Of a DNA stretch of 64,000 bases, positions 13,121-24,379 are shown piece by piece. The position numbers and the translations under genes are program-made. Under the pieces are notes generated by a model. The model did not search any database. It was given only the letters and a program-made list of their open reading frames with translations, and was not told the DNA's origin. Source of the stretch: Heliocidaris tuberculata (lineage: Eukaryota; Echinodermata; Echinoidea; Camarodonta; Echinometridae). Numbering within the stretch: position 1 is the stretch's first letter; every line of letters starts with the position of its first letter. The stretch covers positions 5,910,356 to 5,974,355 of the forward strand of contig CM046833.1 of the NCBI GenBank assembly GCA_025618425.1, in the 5' to 3' direction.

Positions 13121-13771
13121 AATAAATAGATGAAGTCTGAGGTGGAGAATACCAACTGGACGCAAAGTGCCTCACACAGAGTGATAATATAAAAAGGACG
13201 GGAGATTCACACAAATTATTAATATTTACATTAAAAAAAGGCACCAAGTATCCTTGATCCATAAAAATACAAATTTGGTCAATACATGTAAGTACAATTC
13301 CATCATTTGATGAATAAATGTATGTAGAAAATGTGACATAGAATAAGAAAGCATAGTCATGTACATGAATATTTTATACTGAAATTTGTAAATTCATGCA
13401 TTCTGTGCATAAGCTTTTACACATGTATTTACATTAATAACTTGTGCAGATGCCACTAAACATAATGATTAAGTAGTTCATTGTGTTGTTAAATACAAAC
13501 AAAAGTAGGCACCATAGCAAGTTTTCAAAGAGAGATATTTTGATTCGAAGTCACAATAGGGGTTTCAATATGTCCGTCAAAAAAATGAAGCAAAAACTAC
13601 ATGTATGATTTTTAACATGTTACTTTGTTTGGGTATTTTTCAAGTAAAAATGCAGACCTGCTTTACAGTGAGCAATATTTCAAGAAAACTATGATTTGTA
13701 TGTCACAATACATTAAAAAATTGAGCAACAAAACTTGTTGGCAGTAATATGGCCAGCTTTTTAAAGGTGAT

Positions 13772-14105
13772 TTACGTAGCTGCCTCCTTTTCCTTGTGTT
13801 TCTTCGCAAGCTCCGCCTCAACCTGGTCGATCTTCTTCGTCAGGTTCGTAATCTTCATATCCAGCGCTGATGCCTGCATGCGAAGCACCTCTGCCGACTT
13901 CTCTCCATCGCTGTGTGCCGTGCCGGCTGCTTGAGGCTCCTCCTCGGCTCGTTTGATGCCTTCCCTAGCGGCCTGGAGGTCCATCATTGACTTGGCGAGC
14001 TGGCTGTTGAGTTGGTCTAGTTGAGTGTTGGTCTGGTGAATCTGGAGGTCGATGAGCTCCCGTTGACTGCGCAGATTCGACGTCGCCGTGATCTGGATGG
14101 TTGGT
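13772..14105 (-). CDS. Exon 59: terminal exon, C-terminal coiled coil and stop
   Basis: 334 nt to TAA at 13772-13774. PTIQITATSNLRSQRELIDL, then HQTNTQLDQLNSQLAKSMMD, EGIKRAEEEPQAAG and VEAELAKKHKEKEAAT. Acceptor ATCTTACCAG. The coding part is GC-richer than the AT-rich sequence beyond the stop, marking the end of the gene. Confidence 0.93.
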
Positions 14106-14693
14106 CTGGTAAGATGACAAAATATCCATATGTCAAATTCCAAGTTTTCAAACTACATGTACATATTGTGAAACTGGACTTATCCAACTATTAATTATTG
14201 GCGTATTTGCAACATCAACTTTCCAAAATAGGCAAAAATACATGTAAGAGTCACAATTCAATTTGCTTATCTCACAAAGCAAAGAAATAAATTCTACAAT
14301 AAGTGAACAACATAGCCATGTACATCCACTTGCAAGCATGAAGTTAACACTGCAGTACCTAAAATGGAAGTTGTAAGTGCCCCCCACCCCCCCCCCCCCT
14401 TTCCTTAAATCAATGGCTTGTATTCTTTAAATTCGGTTACAATCTATGCTGGGATTAAGTCACGTTGAACAGAGAGAAAGCTCAGACCTCGATGAATCTT
14501 CCTTGTTAAAGTGGATCTCAGATCAAGTTTAATCAAAGCAGAGGGTTGAAAACCTCATAAGAATATCTTTGATGAAATGAACACAGAAACAAATGCCAGA
14601 CAACTAATTCTTACACCATACCCAGCTCCAGCCATGATCATGAGTCTAAATCCTACATTGTTTTTTGTTTGTTTTTTTTCTACTAATTCTTAC

Positions 14694-14854
14694 CTTCTCC
14701 CATCATCTTCTTGTGACTTAACACCCCTGAGTTCCTTGAGTCTTGTCTCCACAAAGTCTGAAGTGGACTTGAATCCTCCGTGGGTCACCATGTACTCTCT
14801 CAGCCTCGCCTTGGAGGACTCCTCCTGCTCATCAGTGATGCGCTCCTTGATGTT
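14694..14854 (-). CDS. Exon 58: C-terminal helix
   Basis: 161 nt, phase 0 in and phase 2 out. NIKERITDEQEESSKARLRE is followed by YMVTHGGFKSTSDFVETRLK. The final AG plus the first base of exon 59 makes Arg. A degenerate copy of its 5' edge lies at about 14953-15015. Confidence 0.92.
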
Positions 14855-14952
14855 CTACACCATGGCAACAAGAGATTAGAAATTGAATTTGATTGATCAT
14901 GTATTCGTCCGAAATAAAACGTGAAGTTTGAATAAGTTGTATATACATGTAT

Positions 14953-15015
14953 ACTCCTAAGTCTGGCATAAGACAACAACTCATCAGTGATATCCTCCTT
15001 GGTGTCTTGCATCAT
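14953..15015 (-). pseudogene. Relic copy of exon 58 5' edge
   Basis: Sequence including CTCATCAGTGAT and CTCCTTGGTGT aligns with 14790-14870, the first part of exon 58 and its acceptor. Too mutated to be used. Confidence 0.6.
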
Positions 15016-15331
15016 GCCAGTAGGACATTGGGAATTTCTTCAATGAGAACTGAATTGCAGTTCAAATGGAATAAGAGAAATCAAACTTCTAAACGTGAAT
15101 TGAGATGGAAATAATTGAAGTTTATATGATGGGGAACTGATGTTTTTCAGTGATGATGGAGGACATTTCTGTTAAATAATAATAGGGTAATAATTATGGA
15201 GTGCAAGGAATGTCAAGTCTAACAGATAAGTGCGCTATTAAGAACCCACTATTATCATTATTACTATAAAAGAGGACATGTACATTCTAAGAAAACGTTT
15301 CTGATTTTATACATCTACTGAAAACCTTTAC

Positions 15332-15544
15332 CTCCTTAGTGAAGTCCTCCTTGTCTGTATGCTTGACTCTTGTATCGATGAGCTCTGTGACCACGGCAGC
15401 CTTCTCGTTGCCTCCCTTGCCCTGCTTGAAGATGGCCTCCAGAGGGCGCTTTCCTTTAGGCATCATACCTCCAACGAGAGCCCTGGCACCCTGCGTGATC
15501 TTGGCTCTTGAGAAGAACATGTCCTGGCAGATCATTTTCATTCC
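15332..15544 (-). CDS. Exon 57: compact C-terminal domain, continued
   Basis: 71 codons, phase 0-0. GMKMICQDMFFSRAKITQGA, ALVGGMMPKGKRPLEAIFKQ and VVTELIDTRVKHTDKEDFTK. Continues the helical domain of exon 56. Acceptor ATCCTGTAG, donor GAG/GTAAAG. Confidence 0.93.
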
Positions 15545-16049
15545 CTACAGGATAACAAGATAATGGAAATACAAAATTAGAAAACGGGCAATCAAAAAAT
15601 TATTTTTAAAAATTGCTGGTTTATGGCATTTCAATATCCTACCTCATCATGTACCACTCAACTTGAACTACATGTTTATGTAATCAGAAATACATGTAAA
15701 TGTAGACACAGAAATGTAACAAATCTTTAGGTAATTTGTTTCATCCAGGATGCGCATTAGAAAAAAGAACTACATGTACATGTAGTAGTGCATATAAAGT
15801 GTAATGTACATTAATAAATCAAGGGGTTGACTTTTTAATGAAAACTTGAGGAATAATGAAAATTTAAAATCTCAATTTTTCTTTACCTCTGTTTTCTCTA
15901 CTCTTTGTTAAATATTAAGAGTTTGAGGCTGGCGAAAATTCAGGATGTACATGTACCATAACAAGAAATCATATGCTTTCATAGTTAAAGGACCTACATG
16001 TATTGATGATGTTTGGGTATACACCATAATAGAAAACATCTACACATAC
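15545..16049. other. Intron 56-57
   Basis: About 500 bp, AT-rich, several TACATGTA motifs; no gene or named repeat seen. Confidence 0.6.
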
Positions 16050-16438
16050 CTTGAAGAATTCTCTCAAGAAGTACGGGTTCGAATCATCGGTCAGGTCGTT
16101 GACCTTGATGTGCGCAAGACAGTGGACGATGACCATCACGAACTCGCCCACAGAATCCAGCCTCTCGTGACGAACAAACAAGATCTTCTTGGCGTGCTGG
16201 TAGAAGAAGGAATGCCTGAACATGTTGCGCTTGTAGTCGTTCTGCGGCAGAGACGACGCCAGGAGAAGGGTCACGTCGGGCATGCGAAGGGTAAGGCGCA
16301 GGAGACGAGTGACGAAGACACCGAAGCGGTAGACGACGAACTGGCTTGGTGAGATGCTGTCGATGTCAAGCGGGGTGATCTCACTTCCCAGAATCCATTG
16401 AGCATCCTTTAGGTCTATGAACGCATCATTCACAGCAC
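16050..16438 (-). CDS. Exon 56: compact C-terminal domain
   Basis: 389 nt, phase 1 in and phase 0 out. DAQWILGSEITPLDIDSISP, SQFVVYRFGVFVTRLLRLTL, RMPDVTLLLASSLPQNDYKR and LFVRHERLDSVGEFVMVIVH. Hydrophobic helices with conserved-looking aromatic residues suggest an alpha-helical globular domain. I do not recognise the family. Confidence 0.93.
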
Positions 16439-16709
16439 CTGTTGATAATAAAGAAATGTACAATGGATAGCAAACCAGTCAATTTAGAAGTAGTATTCCT
16501 ATGCAAACACCATAATGCAATATATAAACAGACCTACATGGACAGGCATGGAAATCTTGAAACTGGGATACATGAGAGAGATGAAGATGGAAAAAAAATC
16601 TTCAAATATAAAGACATCATGCCATCCAAAAAAATTAAGATCAACCAACAATGTGAAACATAATTCTCAAAATGAGAGCCAGGCAACAAAAGACTATGTT
16701 GATACTGAC

Positions 16710-16931
16710 CTTTCACGCCATCCTTGAAACCCAGTGTGTCTTTGAGCATCTCCTCAATCTCCTTGAGGTCAGTAAAGAATGGTGACGCCATCAGAGCAGA
16801 ATACATGGCTTGGTTGACCCCCTCAGGTAGGTCAGGTCGCTCGTCAAGGCCATCTTCTTTCCTCTGAGCCCAGTCTCCAGGGGTCTCGGGTCGCCAGGAG
16901 TTGACGCTGGTCTGATTGAGCTCAGAGGCAC
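16710..16931 (-). CDS. Exon 55: start of the compact C-terminal block
   Basis: 222 nt, phase 1-1. ASELNQTSVNSWRPETPGDW is followed by AQRKEDGLDERPDLPEGVNQ and FFTDLKEIEEMLKDTLGF. Trp, Pro and Phe appear again after a long coil, as expected of a folded domain. Confidence 0.92.
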
Positions 16932-17254
16932 CTGATACACAATATAATGTAGAAGGGTTAACCATTTGAAAATCGAGCCACAGAACAAACCTAATTTCTC
17001 ACTGCTCTTACTGCCTAAATGTTGATATAATTTACAATACATGTACATGTACACAGAACTCGAAACTGGAAACATGTACATGTACATACAGTGTACACAA
17101 TCATTTTGGGGGATATTAAAATTTTTTGACATCACAACAATGCACATACATGTATATGCGGTGTTAGCATAACATTTGTTACTTTTTACTATGACTGAAT
17201 AGAAGATGTAGATTAATGTTTTGTCAAAAGGCATTTAGTGAAAGGATGAGACTT

Positions 17255-17335
17255 GAAACGCAAACCACGTGATGCATAGTCCCGTTGATGTATCCACTAG
17301 ACAACAGCAGAGAGGTGACATGGCCAGAAATTAGG
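17255..17335 (-). repeat. tRNA-like SINE head
   Basis: Minus strand reads TTGTCTAGTGGATACATCAA (box A type) and GTTTCAAGTCTC (box B type). Intronic, degenerate. Confidence 0.5.
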
Positions 17336-17462
17336 CAAAGAACTCGAAACTGGATCCCTTAACACCACATATCCTGTGGTGTTGGTTGTTAAATAAGAAG
17401 TACATCACAATCTGCCTGTAAATATATTTTCAACTCCACCGAAGGTCACTATTTTTCTTCAC

Positions 17463-17679
17463 CTTTCTGTTGAATGAGATTCATCTGGTCCTGTGTCCTC
17501 CTCTCATCATATTCACCCTGGTTCTTGATGTCTCCTTCGATCCGTGCCATCTCTTGTTCCTGTTTCTTCTTCTTCCTAGCCTCCAGTCTGGCCTTGGTCC
17601 TATCTGCATTCCTCTGCTGGTCCTTCTGGAAGTTCTCCTCGAACCGTTTCATGTTCTCTTTGTGCTCCTGGATGAGTTT
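17463..17679 (-). CDS. Exon 54: end of the main coiled coil
   Basis: 217 nt, phase 0 in and phase 1 out. KLIQEHKENMKRFEENFQKD, then RTKARLEARKKKKQEQEMAR and RRTQDQMNLIQQKG. The long heptad region ends here. Confidence 0.93.
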
Positions 17680-17756
17680 CTGTAGAGAAGTGATATGGGG
17701 GTTTTGAAAGTTTGGATGTTGTGTTTAGAGAAGGGTTTTACTGTTACAAAGGTAAT

Positions 17757-18058
17757 CATTGTCATTACCATCATCATTACCATTATCATCATCATCATCA
17801 TCATCATTATCATTATCATCATCATCATTATCATCATCATCATCATCATCATCACTATCATCATCATTACCATCATCATCACCATCATCGCTATCATCAT
17901 TATCATCATCATTCTTCATCAAAGTCATCACTTTAAGCAGCATCATCATTCATTATCATCACCATCACATCACCATCATTGTCATCATCATCATCATCAT
18001 CGTCACGTCATCATCACATCATCATCTCGTCATCATCACATCACCATCACCATCATCC
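17757..18058. repeat. (CAT)n/(ATC)n microsatellite array
   Basis: Almost continuous CAT/ATC triplets over 300 bp, ending about 10 nt from the exon 53 donor (GAT on the transcribed strand). Confidence 0.97.
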
Positions 18059-18067
18059 TTTCCTTAC

Positions 18068-18230
18068 CTCCTTGGCAGCCTCGTTGCCCTCACTGTGTTG
18101 GAGCTCCTGCTGCAGACGTCTCTCAGCCTCCTCCTTCTGCTGCTCCTTGGCTCTTTGTTTTTCCAGCTGCCTCTTTCTCTCTCGCTCCTCCTCGCGGATC
18201 CTGTCGTTCTCGAGCTCAGCCTCAAGGGCA
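18068..18230 (-). CDS. Exon 53: highly charged coiled coil
   Basis: 163 nt, phase 2 in and phase 0 out. ALEAELENDRIREEERERKR is followed by QLEKQRAKEQQKEEAERRLQ. A (GAT)n array begins about 10 nt past the donor GAG/GTAAGG. Confidence 0.93.
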
Positions 18231-18299
18231 CTGTCAAGAAGAAGAGAGAAATAAGGTCATTGATCACTGACCCAAATTGCTCCAGGTTTTATTTCATTT

Positions 18300-18720
18300 A
18301 AGATATAGGGCTAGCGTTAGGGTTGCGATGAGGTTTTAGGGTTTTTAAACAATTCAGTTTAGGGTTAGGTCCAGGTACTGTATGTGTTTATTCCAGGTTG
18401 AAGTTAGGAACTCTATCAGTTTCAAATATTGAAAAAACAGCGATTGTCGCTGAAACACGAGTCGTAGAAAATTGATGATGCTGTCTGACAAATTTTCAAG
18501 TTTGAAAGTCTGTATCACCTCTTATCTCCCTTCCCACAACACGGACCCTCTATGACCACCAAAGACCATCCAAGCAAAGCAAAGTAGCTGGAGAAATCAA
18601 TTTAATATTGAGAGGCTACAAATACTTCATCCTTTTGTCTAGTTTAGTCCCGTAAGTGCATAGTCTTATTCCAATAATGGATTGGGTTTGGGTTCGATTT
18701 AGGGTATTTCTCCTGCTCCC
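18300..18720. other. Intron 52-53 with loose TTAGGG-like motifs
   Basis: TTAGGG, TTTAGGG and TTAGGTCC variants are scattered over 18310-18700. No gene. Confidence 0.5.
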
Positions 18721-18747
18721 AATTATAGAAAAGTTATGCAAACTTAC

Positions 18748-18911
18748 GCCACTTCTTGCTCCATCTTGGCCTTGCGGGCATCATCCCTCCTCTTCTTATC
18801 AGCCTTGATGTGATCCAGTTCTGACTGCATCTCGGCAACCTTGGTCTCTCGGAACTTCTGGGCATCAGCCGCTGCCTTCTCGGCAAGCTCTGTGTATTGC
18901 TGCACAAGGGC
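18748..18911 (-). CDS. Exon 52: coiled coil
   Basis: 164 nt, phase 0 in and phase 2 out. ALVQQYTELAEKAAADAQKF is followed by SELDHIKADKKRRDDARKAK. A degenerate copy of its 5' part is at about 19082-19145. Confidence 0.92.
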
Positions 18912-19081
18912 CTGTGGGAATAGAGTTGAAATTGAATTGGAATAGAATTGGAATAGCATTGGAAATGAATGAAAACTGAATATGAATAATTTTGCTGCTT
19001 CATGTAGATTTTATTGTTTCCACTATCACATTCATTAATGTAGGGTAAAGGTGCTGCCTTGATATGACGTAATTTCTAAAC

Positions 19082-19145
19082 AAAGTTGGCTGCTGCTTTC
19101 TCTGCTAGCTCAGTGTACTAATAGACAAGTGCCGAAGGGAATCAA
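19082..19145 (-). pseudogene. Relic copy of exon 52 5' edge
   Basis: GCTGCTGCTTTCTCTGCTAG through ACAAGTGCCGAAGGGAATC matches 18858-18935, the beginning of exon 52 and its acceptor region, with many changes. Confidence 0.65.
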
Positions 19146-19309
19146 TTAAATTTGATTTGAATTTCAATTTAAATCGAATTTGGATTGAATTAAATTGGAT
19201 TTAAATGAATTTTAATTTAATTGAAATTGATTTTCAATTAGAATTAGAACAGGATTTGAATTTGAATTTTATTTATTCAATTGTTCAAATTTCATCAATC
19301 TACATTTGC

Positions 19310-19385
19310 CAAACTCCATCCAGGAGGTAAAAGGGTACTACCTGTAGGAAGCAACTCTTTGAAATACTTGAGCACCTATAAACAT
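19310..19385. repeat. SINE fragment, same family as 34298-34515
   Basis: CATTTGCCAAACTCCATCCA followed by GGGTACTACCTG and CTTTGAAATAC resembles the middle of the 34.3-kb element. Confidence 0.5.
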
Positions 19386-19451
19386 AATAGATGGCCCAAT
19401 ATAAATGCAGTATTTCATTATTATTATTCTTATTTTTAGTATTAGTCTCAC

Positions 19452-19616
19452 CTCTTCAGGAGAAAGGTCTCTCATGGCTTCAGCAAGTTCTTGCAGCTGC
19501 TTCTCCCTGAGTGCCAGACGAGCCTGGGCCTGCCTGACCTCTAGGGCTGGCAGACAGTCCTTAATGGCCTGCTCAATCTTCTGGGCTGAACCACGGTCAA
19601 ACTCAGCAAGTTGTTT
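19452..19616 (-). CDS. Exon 51: coiled coil
   Basis: 55 codons, phase 0-0. KQLAEFDRGSAQKIEQAIKD is followed by ARLALREKQLQELAEAMRDL. Exons 50 and 51 share the motif S-P-(G/E)-E near their ends, hinting at an older internal duplication. Donor GAG/GTGAGA. Confidence 0.93.
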
Positions 19617-19863
19617 CTATGAAGGATAAAAAAATGTATACAAAGTGAACAACATATCATAGACAAGCTCATTAAATGACCATCCATGTTTGCACACAAC
19701 TTTTACGGGGCCTCTTTCTTAAACTCAGCTTACTAAAAGAAACGGGGAGAGGGTTGACAACCAGCTGAAACCACTACCTACCCCCTCTATCCTACCAACT
19801 CCACTTTCATCAGCCACACCCCTTTCTATTACCCCTCATTCATTTGCAATCCTTTCAACTCAC

Positions 19864-20058
19864 CTTATGCTGTCTCTGCAGCACCTCCTTCTTGTCCTCC
19901 AGCTCACCAGGAGACATGGAGCCAGAGTTGGCCACCAGCTCCAGGAACTCCTTCTGCTGAGCCTCCACCAGGGCATCGCGATCCTTCTGGAGCTGCTCGG
20001 TGGCCTTGGCCTTGATGCGAGCCATCTCCACCTCCTTCTCCTGCTCCATTTGTTCCTC
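19864..20058 (-). CDS. Exon 50: coiled coil
   Basis: 65 codons, phase 0-0. EEQMEQEKEVEMARIKAKAT, EQLQKDRDALVEAQQKEFLE and SPGELEDKKEVLQRQHK. Acceptor TTGGTGTACAG, donor AAG/GTGAGT. Confidence 0.93.
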
Positions 20059-20239
20059 CTGTACACCAAAAAAAAAAGTGTTAGTACAAAAATTTCCACG
20101 TCACTCTGACAATTTCAATGCGCTGTAAGAGCGCAGTGGAACAACAGTTAAATTTGTAAAGGCACTGATATAATGTATACTTATGTAACTGACATTATTC
20201 CATTACATGAATGTCATGTGACTGTCATGTGACACTCAC

Positions 20240-20359
20240 CTGGTGGACCTGTTCCTTGATGTGTCTCTGTCTGAGTACTCTGTAGATGACATTCTCAGCC
20301 TTTGAAGTCCTGTCAGCATTGAGGGCATCAACCAGGGCATCACGCTCAACATTCTTGTG
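20240..20359 (-). CDS. Exon 49: coiled coil
   Basis: 40 codons, phase 0-0. HKNVERDALVDALNADRTSK is followed by AENVIYRVLRQRHIKEQVHQ. Acceptor TGTCTGCAG, donor CAG/GTGAGT. Confidence 0.92.
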
Positions 20360-20389
20360 CTGCAGACAAAATTTAAAACATCAAATGGA

Positions 20390-20889
20390 TAAAACAGTCA
20401 TCGGATTATGGTGCCCCGACCTTTGCTCAGTCAACACTTATCTTTATTTCATAAAAAATACAGGGTCAGGACTGTAATGGGATTTTAGATTAGGTTAAGG
20501 GTTGTAGGTACATTTATAGTGTTTGATACAGAGTTGACGTTAAGAATTTGCAAGCTTAGAAATTTGACCAAAGAGCAAATGCTGTTAGGCATGTGCCGAA
20601 CAAAAGGTTGCACATGTGGATATGACTTCTGTATCAGGGACTTAAAAAAAAAATTTTATGTACACATTTACAACGGAGTACCCCTATTCAAAATCCCTCC
20701 TACATGTATTTAAGAATCCCATTAACCCATCTTCAGATGTACAATTACGTCTCTCTTCAATCCATGCATCTCCAGTGGTGAATCTATCTACATCAACCAA
20801 TCCATCCATCTACCTCAGGTGGACGTTCCATTGAGGTGAGCTGTATATACATGTACTGTGGTTATTAAAAGTATGACTGTATTATGTAC
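20390..20889. other. Intron 48-49
   Basis: About 530 bp, no gene or clear element; TTAGG-like stretch near 20485-20520. Confidence 0.55.
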
Positions 20890-21069
20890 CTGTTTGTCAG
20901 CGAGCTCATCCCTCTCAGCTCTCTGCTTGAGTAGTTCTTGTTTCATCTCAGCTGCATGCATCTGTTTCAAACTCTCCTCCTTCTGCTGTTTCCTCTTAGC
21001 GATGCGCTCGGCGACGGCGGCTCGTTGACGGTTCTTCTCTTCATCCATGCTCTGGGACAGGACCTCCAT
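20890..21069 (-). CDS. Exon 48: coiled coil
   Basis: 60 codons, phase 0-0. MEVLSQSMDEEKNRQRAAVA is followed by ERIAKRKQQKEESLKQMHAA. Its first codon is ATG, but the frame runs on from exon 47 so it need not be a start. Confidence 0.92.
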
Positions 21070-21537
21070 CTGAATAATAGTTGAAGGTCATGAAACCAAT
21101 ACATGTAATAGGTTTAATTGGACAAAATTCTGTGGTTTTTTTTTTAATTCATTTACATGACTTACATAGAGTGTATTCAAATGAGCAAGACATCTTCCAG
21201 CCTTTCCTAGAGAAGATCAAGTCGTATCTGGATTGAGTAAGGCAATTTCAATGTACATACATTGGAGGTGCTTTACTCATACATGTGTATGTTTAATTAT
21301 TTTCCTTTATTTGTCTAATTTATTTACTACATATTAAGCAGTTTCATACTAGCTCATGACTTAATGAAAATTGTGAATCATCATTTCATTATCTTGAAAT
21401 TATGAAGTATTGGACGGGGCAAACTTTGACAAGCATAAATTTGCTATTTGTTGGCTTTATTTACCCAATGTAAACAGAATTGAAATTCAATATTTACAAC
21501 TTTCAACAATACATGTACATCAATACAAATACAATAC
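21070..21537. other. Intron 47-48
   Basis: About 470 bp of AT-rich sequence, nothing recognised. Confidence 0.55.
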
Positions 21538-21780
21538 CTCTCTTTGATGTTTTTTGATCATCTCCTTAGACTGGTCCTTATTGAGTTGCTTGCCCTTGAG
21601 GAGCATCTCCTTCTCAAAGGCTTGTTGTTTCCTTGACAACACCTCCTCCTTCTGCTCCTCCAGCTGGCCGGAGACGGCTCCCTCCAGACGGGCCTTCTCC
21701 AGCTCCAGCTCCTTGGCAGAGCGCTTCAGCTCCGTCTGCTGGCTGAGCTCGAGGGCCTCCTGCCGGTGCTGCTGGTTCTC
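21538..21780 (-). CDS. Exon 47: long coiled coil
   Basis: 81 codons, phase 0-0. ENQQHRQEALELSQQTELKR, SAKELELEKARLEGAVSGQL and KEMLLKGKQLNKDQSKEMIK. Continuous heptads. Acceptor GCTTGCAG, donor GAG/GTATTG. Confidence 0.93.
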
Positions 21781-22210
21781 CTGCAAGCATAAAGGAAAAA
21801 CGGTGGATACATTCTTAAAGCATGGATAGACTATATGAAAAGAACGCTTTTAAAAATAACTCTTGAAGTTAGTTGTGGTAAAAGTAACATGTTCAAGGCG
21901 CATTTTTGGAAGCTTATGCACGATTCTCGACTAAAAACTATTTATTCTTCGCCAAAACTGAGGCACTGGCATGGTAACATCCCAGGAGAATGGGCTAAGA
22001 AGACAAATGCAATATTGCAGTTAAACAGTATGCACTGAAATGTTTACTACCCTTGGATGTAAACAAATCATGTGGATTTTACCTCTCTCTTTTTGAGAAC
22101 CATACGGTATTGTAAACTCTCAAAATTGCCTTGGAAGACTTTTTCCGTTAGAAAACGTGGTCACGAGTTTCATAGTTTAACTCATAAGAAGTATGTGTAG
22201 TGCAACTTAC

Positions 22211-22306
22211 CAAGAGTTTGTCCTTCTTGAAGGCTGCGTCATCATCATTGGCCCGGTCATGGACATCAGCAAGGGCATCGTGCCCTTCATCGTTGCCCCT
22301 CAGGAC
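22211..22306 (-). CDS. Exon 46: short acidic coiled-coil exon
   Basis: 32 codons, phase 0-0. VLRGNDEGHDALADVHDRAN is followed by DDDAAFKKDKLL. Acceptor TTCATTTCAG, donor TTG/GTAAGT. Confidence 0.92.
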
Positions 22307-22751
22307 CTGAAATGAAGAAACAGACAGGCATTGAATCACGGCAGAAGAGATGAGGGTTCAATGACACGTGCTCTGGCAACAATTTCTTCGTGATCGACTC
22401 CAGACACCAACCAATTCCTAACTTAACCCTGGACCAAACAATATACCTAAGGCACATCCTAAACCTAACCCTACATCTTTTAAGAAATAGAGCCTGGAAT
22501 CATTGAAATCTACAAAGGAAGAATCACTGATTCCAGCTCTCCCTTTCACTCTGTCTCTGAAACTTTCTCTATTACATTTACATGCTCATGTACATGTACC
22601 TGTACTTGCACATCTCTCCTAAAGTTGTCATTCTGTCTCTCTGTATCTCTGTGTGTCTCTCTCTGTCTTTATTTCCTTCTCTCTCTCTCTCTAGAAAGCA
22701 AAATTTTTGCTATCCTATCTTTCTCTTTAATGCTCCTATCCTTAAACTCAC

Positions 22752-22973
22752 CTGTTGTTTACTGAGATGTTCCAGTTCCTTAGCAACCGATTCCTCCTTC
22801 AGGACCTCTTCCTTCAACCTCTTCCTAGCAGCGAGCTTAGCCATGAGATGATCTCTCTGTTCCTGCTTGGATTCATCCAGCTTTCCTTTGGTGGACTCCA
22901 CAATTTCCCTGTACTCCTCCAGGAGCTTCTCTTTCTCCTCCACTGTCAGGTCCTCCTCCTCAGAAAGGATTTG
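22752..22973 (-). CDS. Exon 45: coiled coil
   Basis: 74 codons, phase 0-0. QILSEEEDLTVEEKEKLLEE, YREIVESTKGKLDESKQEQR and LKEEVLKEESVAKELEHLSK. From here to exon 51 every exon is phase 0-0. Acceptor TTTCGGCAG, donor CAG/GTGAGT. Confidence 0.93.
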
Positions 22974-23238
22974 CTGCCGAAATAAAGACAATATTTTCAA
23001 AATAAGCCTTCCTTTCTGTATGCATTTGTTTTGGGCAAGGTTGATTGGCAATTCTAAAACTTGAAAGTATAGTTTCTGTCCACGTTTGCTGTGTATTCTT
23101 TATATCCATTGGAAAAATTTAGCACATAAAATAATACAAGTGTTGCCAATTTTATCAATTTAGCCTTTCAAAAATCCCTGTCCTGAATATCAATAAAATC
23201 AATACAAATTCATGTAAATGTAGTACATACATGATTAA

Positions 23239-23435
23239 CCCCTTCCATACCATGGACGGCGAATCGCACTCCAAAATTCAAAAGTTTAACAATGTGTCTG
23301 AACTCAGAAGCCAAGAAGATATATTTTCCTACCCAAAACATAGACTCTAGTGTCAATGAAACAAAGCATTTAGAGCAAATCTTCACTCTTGAAACATCAT
23401 TTATGTTTAAGGTCCGAATGGTCTTCAAGAAGGGG
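23239..23435 (+). mobile_element. TTAA-flanked MITE, family C
   Basis: Ends CCCCTTCC and GAAGGGG with TTAA at 23235-23238 and 23436-23439. The start CATACCATGGACGGCGAATC resembles 32728 onwards. Lies 15-20 nt from the exon 44 donor. Confidence 0.7.
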
Positions 23436-23455
23436 TTAACATCTTTGGTACTGAC

Positions 23456-23568
23456 CTGGATAGCTTCGGCCACATCCTCAAGTTGTTTCTCCTTAGCGAC
23501 GTCTGAGAGAACCTCCAGGGCTGCACTGATACCACGGGTACCATCTGTGTCCTCCTGAGCTGCATCAG
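23456..23568 (-). CDS. Exon 44: short helical segment
   Basis: 113 nt, phase 1 in and phase 0 out. ADAAQEDTDGTRGISAALEV is followed by LSDVAKEKQLEDVAEAIQ. A TTAA-flanked MITE-like element begins about 15 nt after the donor GTCAGT. Confidence 0.91.
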
Positions 23569-23936
23569 CTGAAATGTCATGGTAACAGAATGCATAATGA
23601 ATACATTGAGCAAAGGGTTCCCGAAACTGCTGAACTTTAGTACACAGTGAGTACACTTGGTTTGCAGTATCCTAGAGGAATGGTTTGCTTCGACGAAAAA
23701 CGTATGCACTGATCACCCTGTGAAATCGCTTGGAAACGTTAAGTCAAAGGCAAAGTCTTGGGTTATACTTAGCTGGTAGAATCTCAAATTGTTATTCCTA
23801 CTCCATTCTTTTACTTCTCCTTTTAAATCCCTGGTTCTCATCTTCACATCCTTTCTGTTTTCAACACCTCATATTGTAAGCATCCCCTCCTACAACTCTA
23901 CCTTACAACTCCCTCATCACCTTACCACCATCATGA

Positions 23937-23940
23937 TTGG

Positions 23941-23973
<33 letters not shown>

Positions 23974-24148
23974 ACAACCATCATCATCATCATCACCATC
24001 ATCAACCATCATCATCACCATCATCATCATCATTTCCATCATCATCATCATTATCATCATCATCATCATCATCATTATCATCATCATCATCATCATCATC
24101 ATCACCATCATTATCATCATTATCATCATCATTATCATTATCATCATC

Positions 24149-24180
<32 letters not shown>

Positions 24181-24355
24181 CACCATCATCATCATCACAA
24201 TCATCATCATTATCATCCTCCTTCTCCTCATCATCTACATGTACATCATATCATCCTTCCATTCCTCCTCCTCATCATCATCACCCCCCCCCCCCCCTTC
24301 GCTTCTTCTTCCTCCTCCTCCTCCCACTCTTCTTCCTTGTCATCATCATCACCAT
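23937..24355. repeat. (CAT)n/(ATC)n microsatellite array
   Basis: About 400 bp of CAT triplets, interrupted by CTC/CTT runs and a C-run near 24285. Ends near the exon 43 donor. Confidence 0.97.
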
Positions 24356-24379
24356 GGTAATGCATCATCCTTTACTCAC

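Larger units (their letters stand above)
10130..13771 (-). other. Probable 3' UTR and downstream flank of the giant gene
   Basis: AT-rich, without coding signal, directly after the stop codon. Several AATAAA hexamers occur on the minus strand (for example near 10131, 10887 and 11903), but I cannot tell which is used. It contains two inverted copies of a TTAA-flanked repeat (10982-11388 and 11480-11885). The true 3' end is unknown; the span given is an upper guess. Confidence 0.4.

Noticed and set aside
17712..18301. Long open frames rich in His, Ile, Ser or Asp
   Set aside because: They are readings of the (CAT)n/(ATC)n array in every frame; the same artefact occurs at 23.8-24.4, 30.8-31.4, 37.1-37.7 and 62.0-62.3 kb.
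20815..21069. ATG at the start of exon 48 as an internal start codon
   Set aside because: It directly follows a good splice acceptor and the frame continues from exon 47; no promoter evidence.
24285..24300. CRISPR-like or operon features
   Set aside because: No regularly spaced repeat-spacer structure anywhere; the spliceosomal introns show this is a eukaryotic nuclear sequence.
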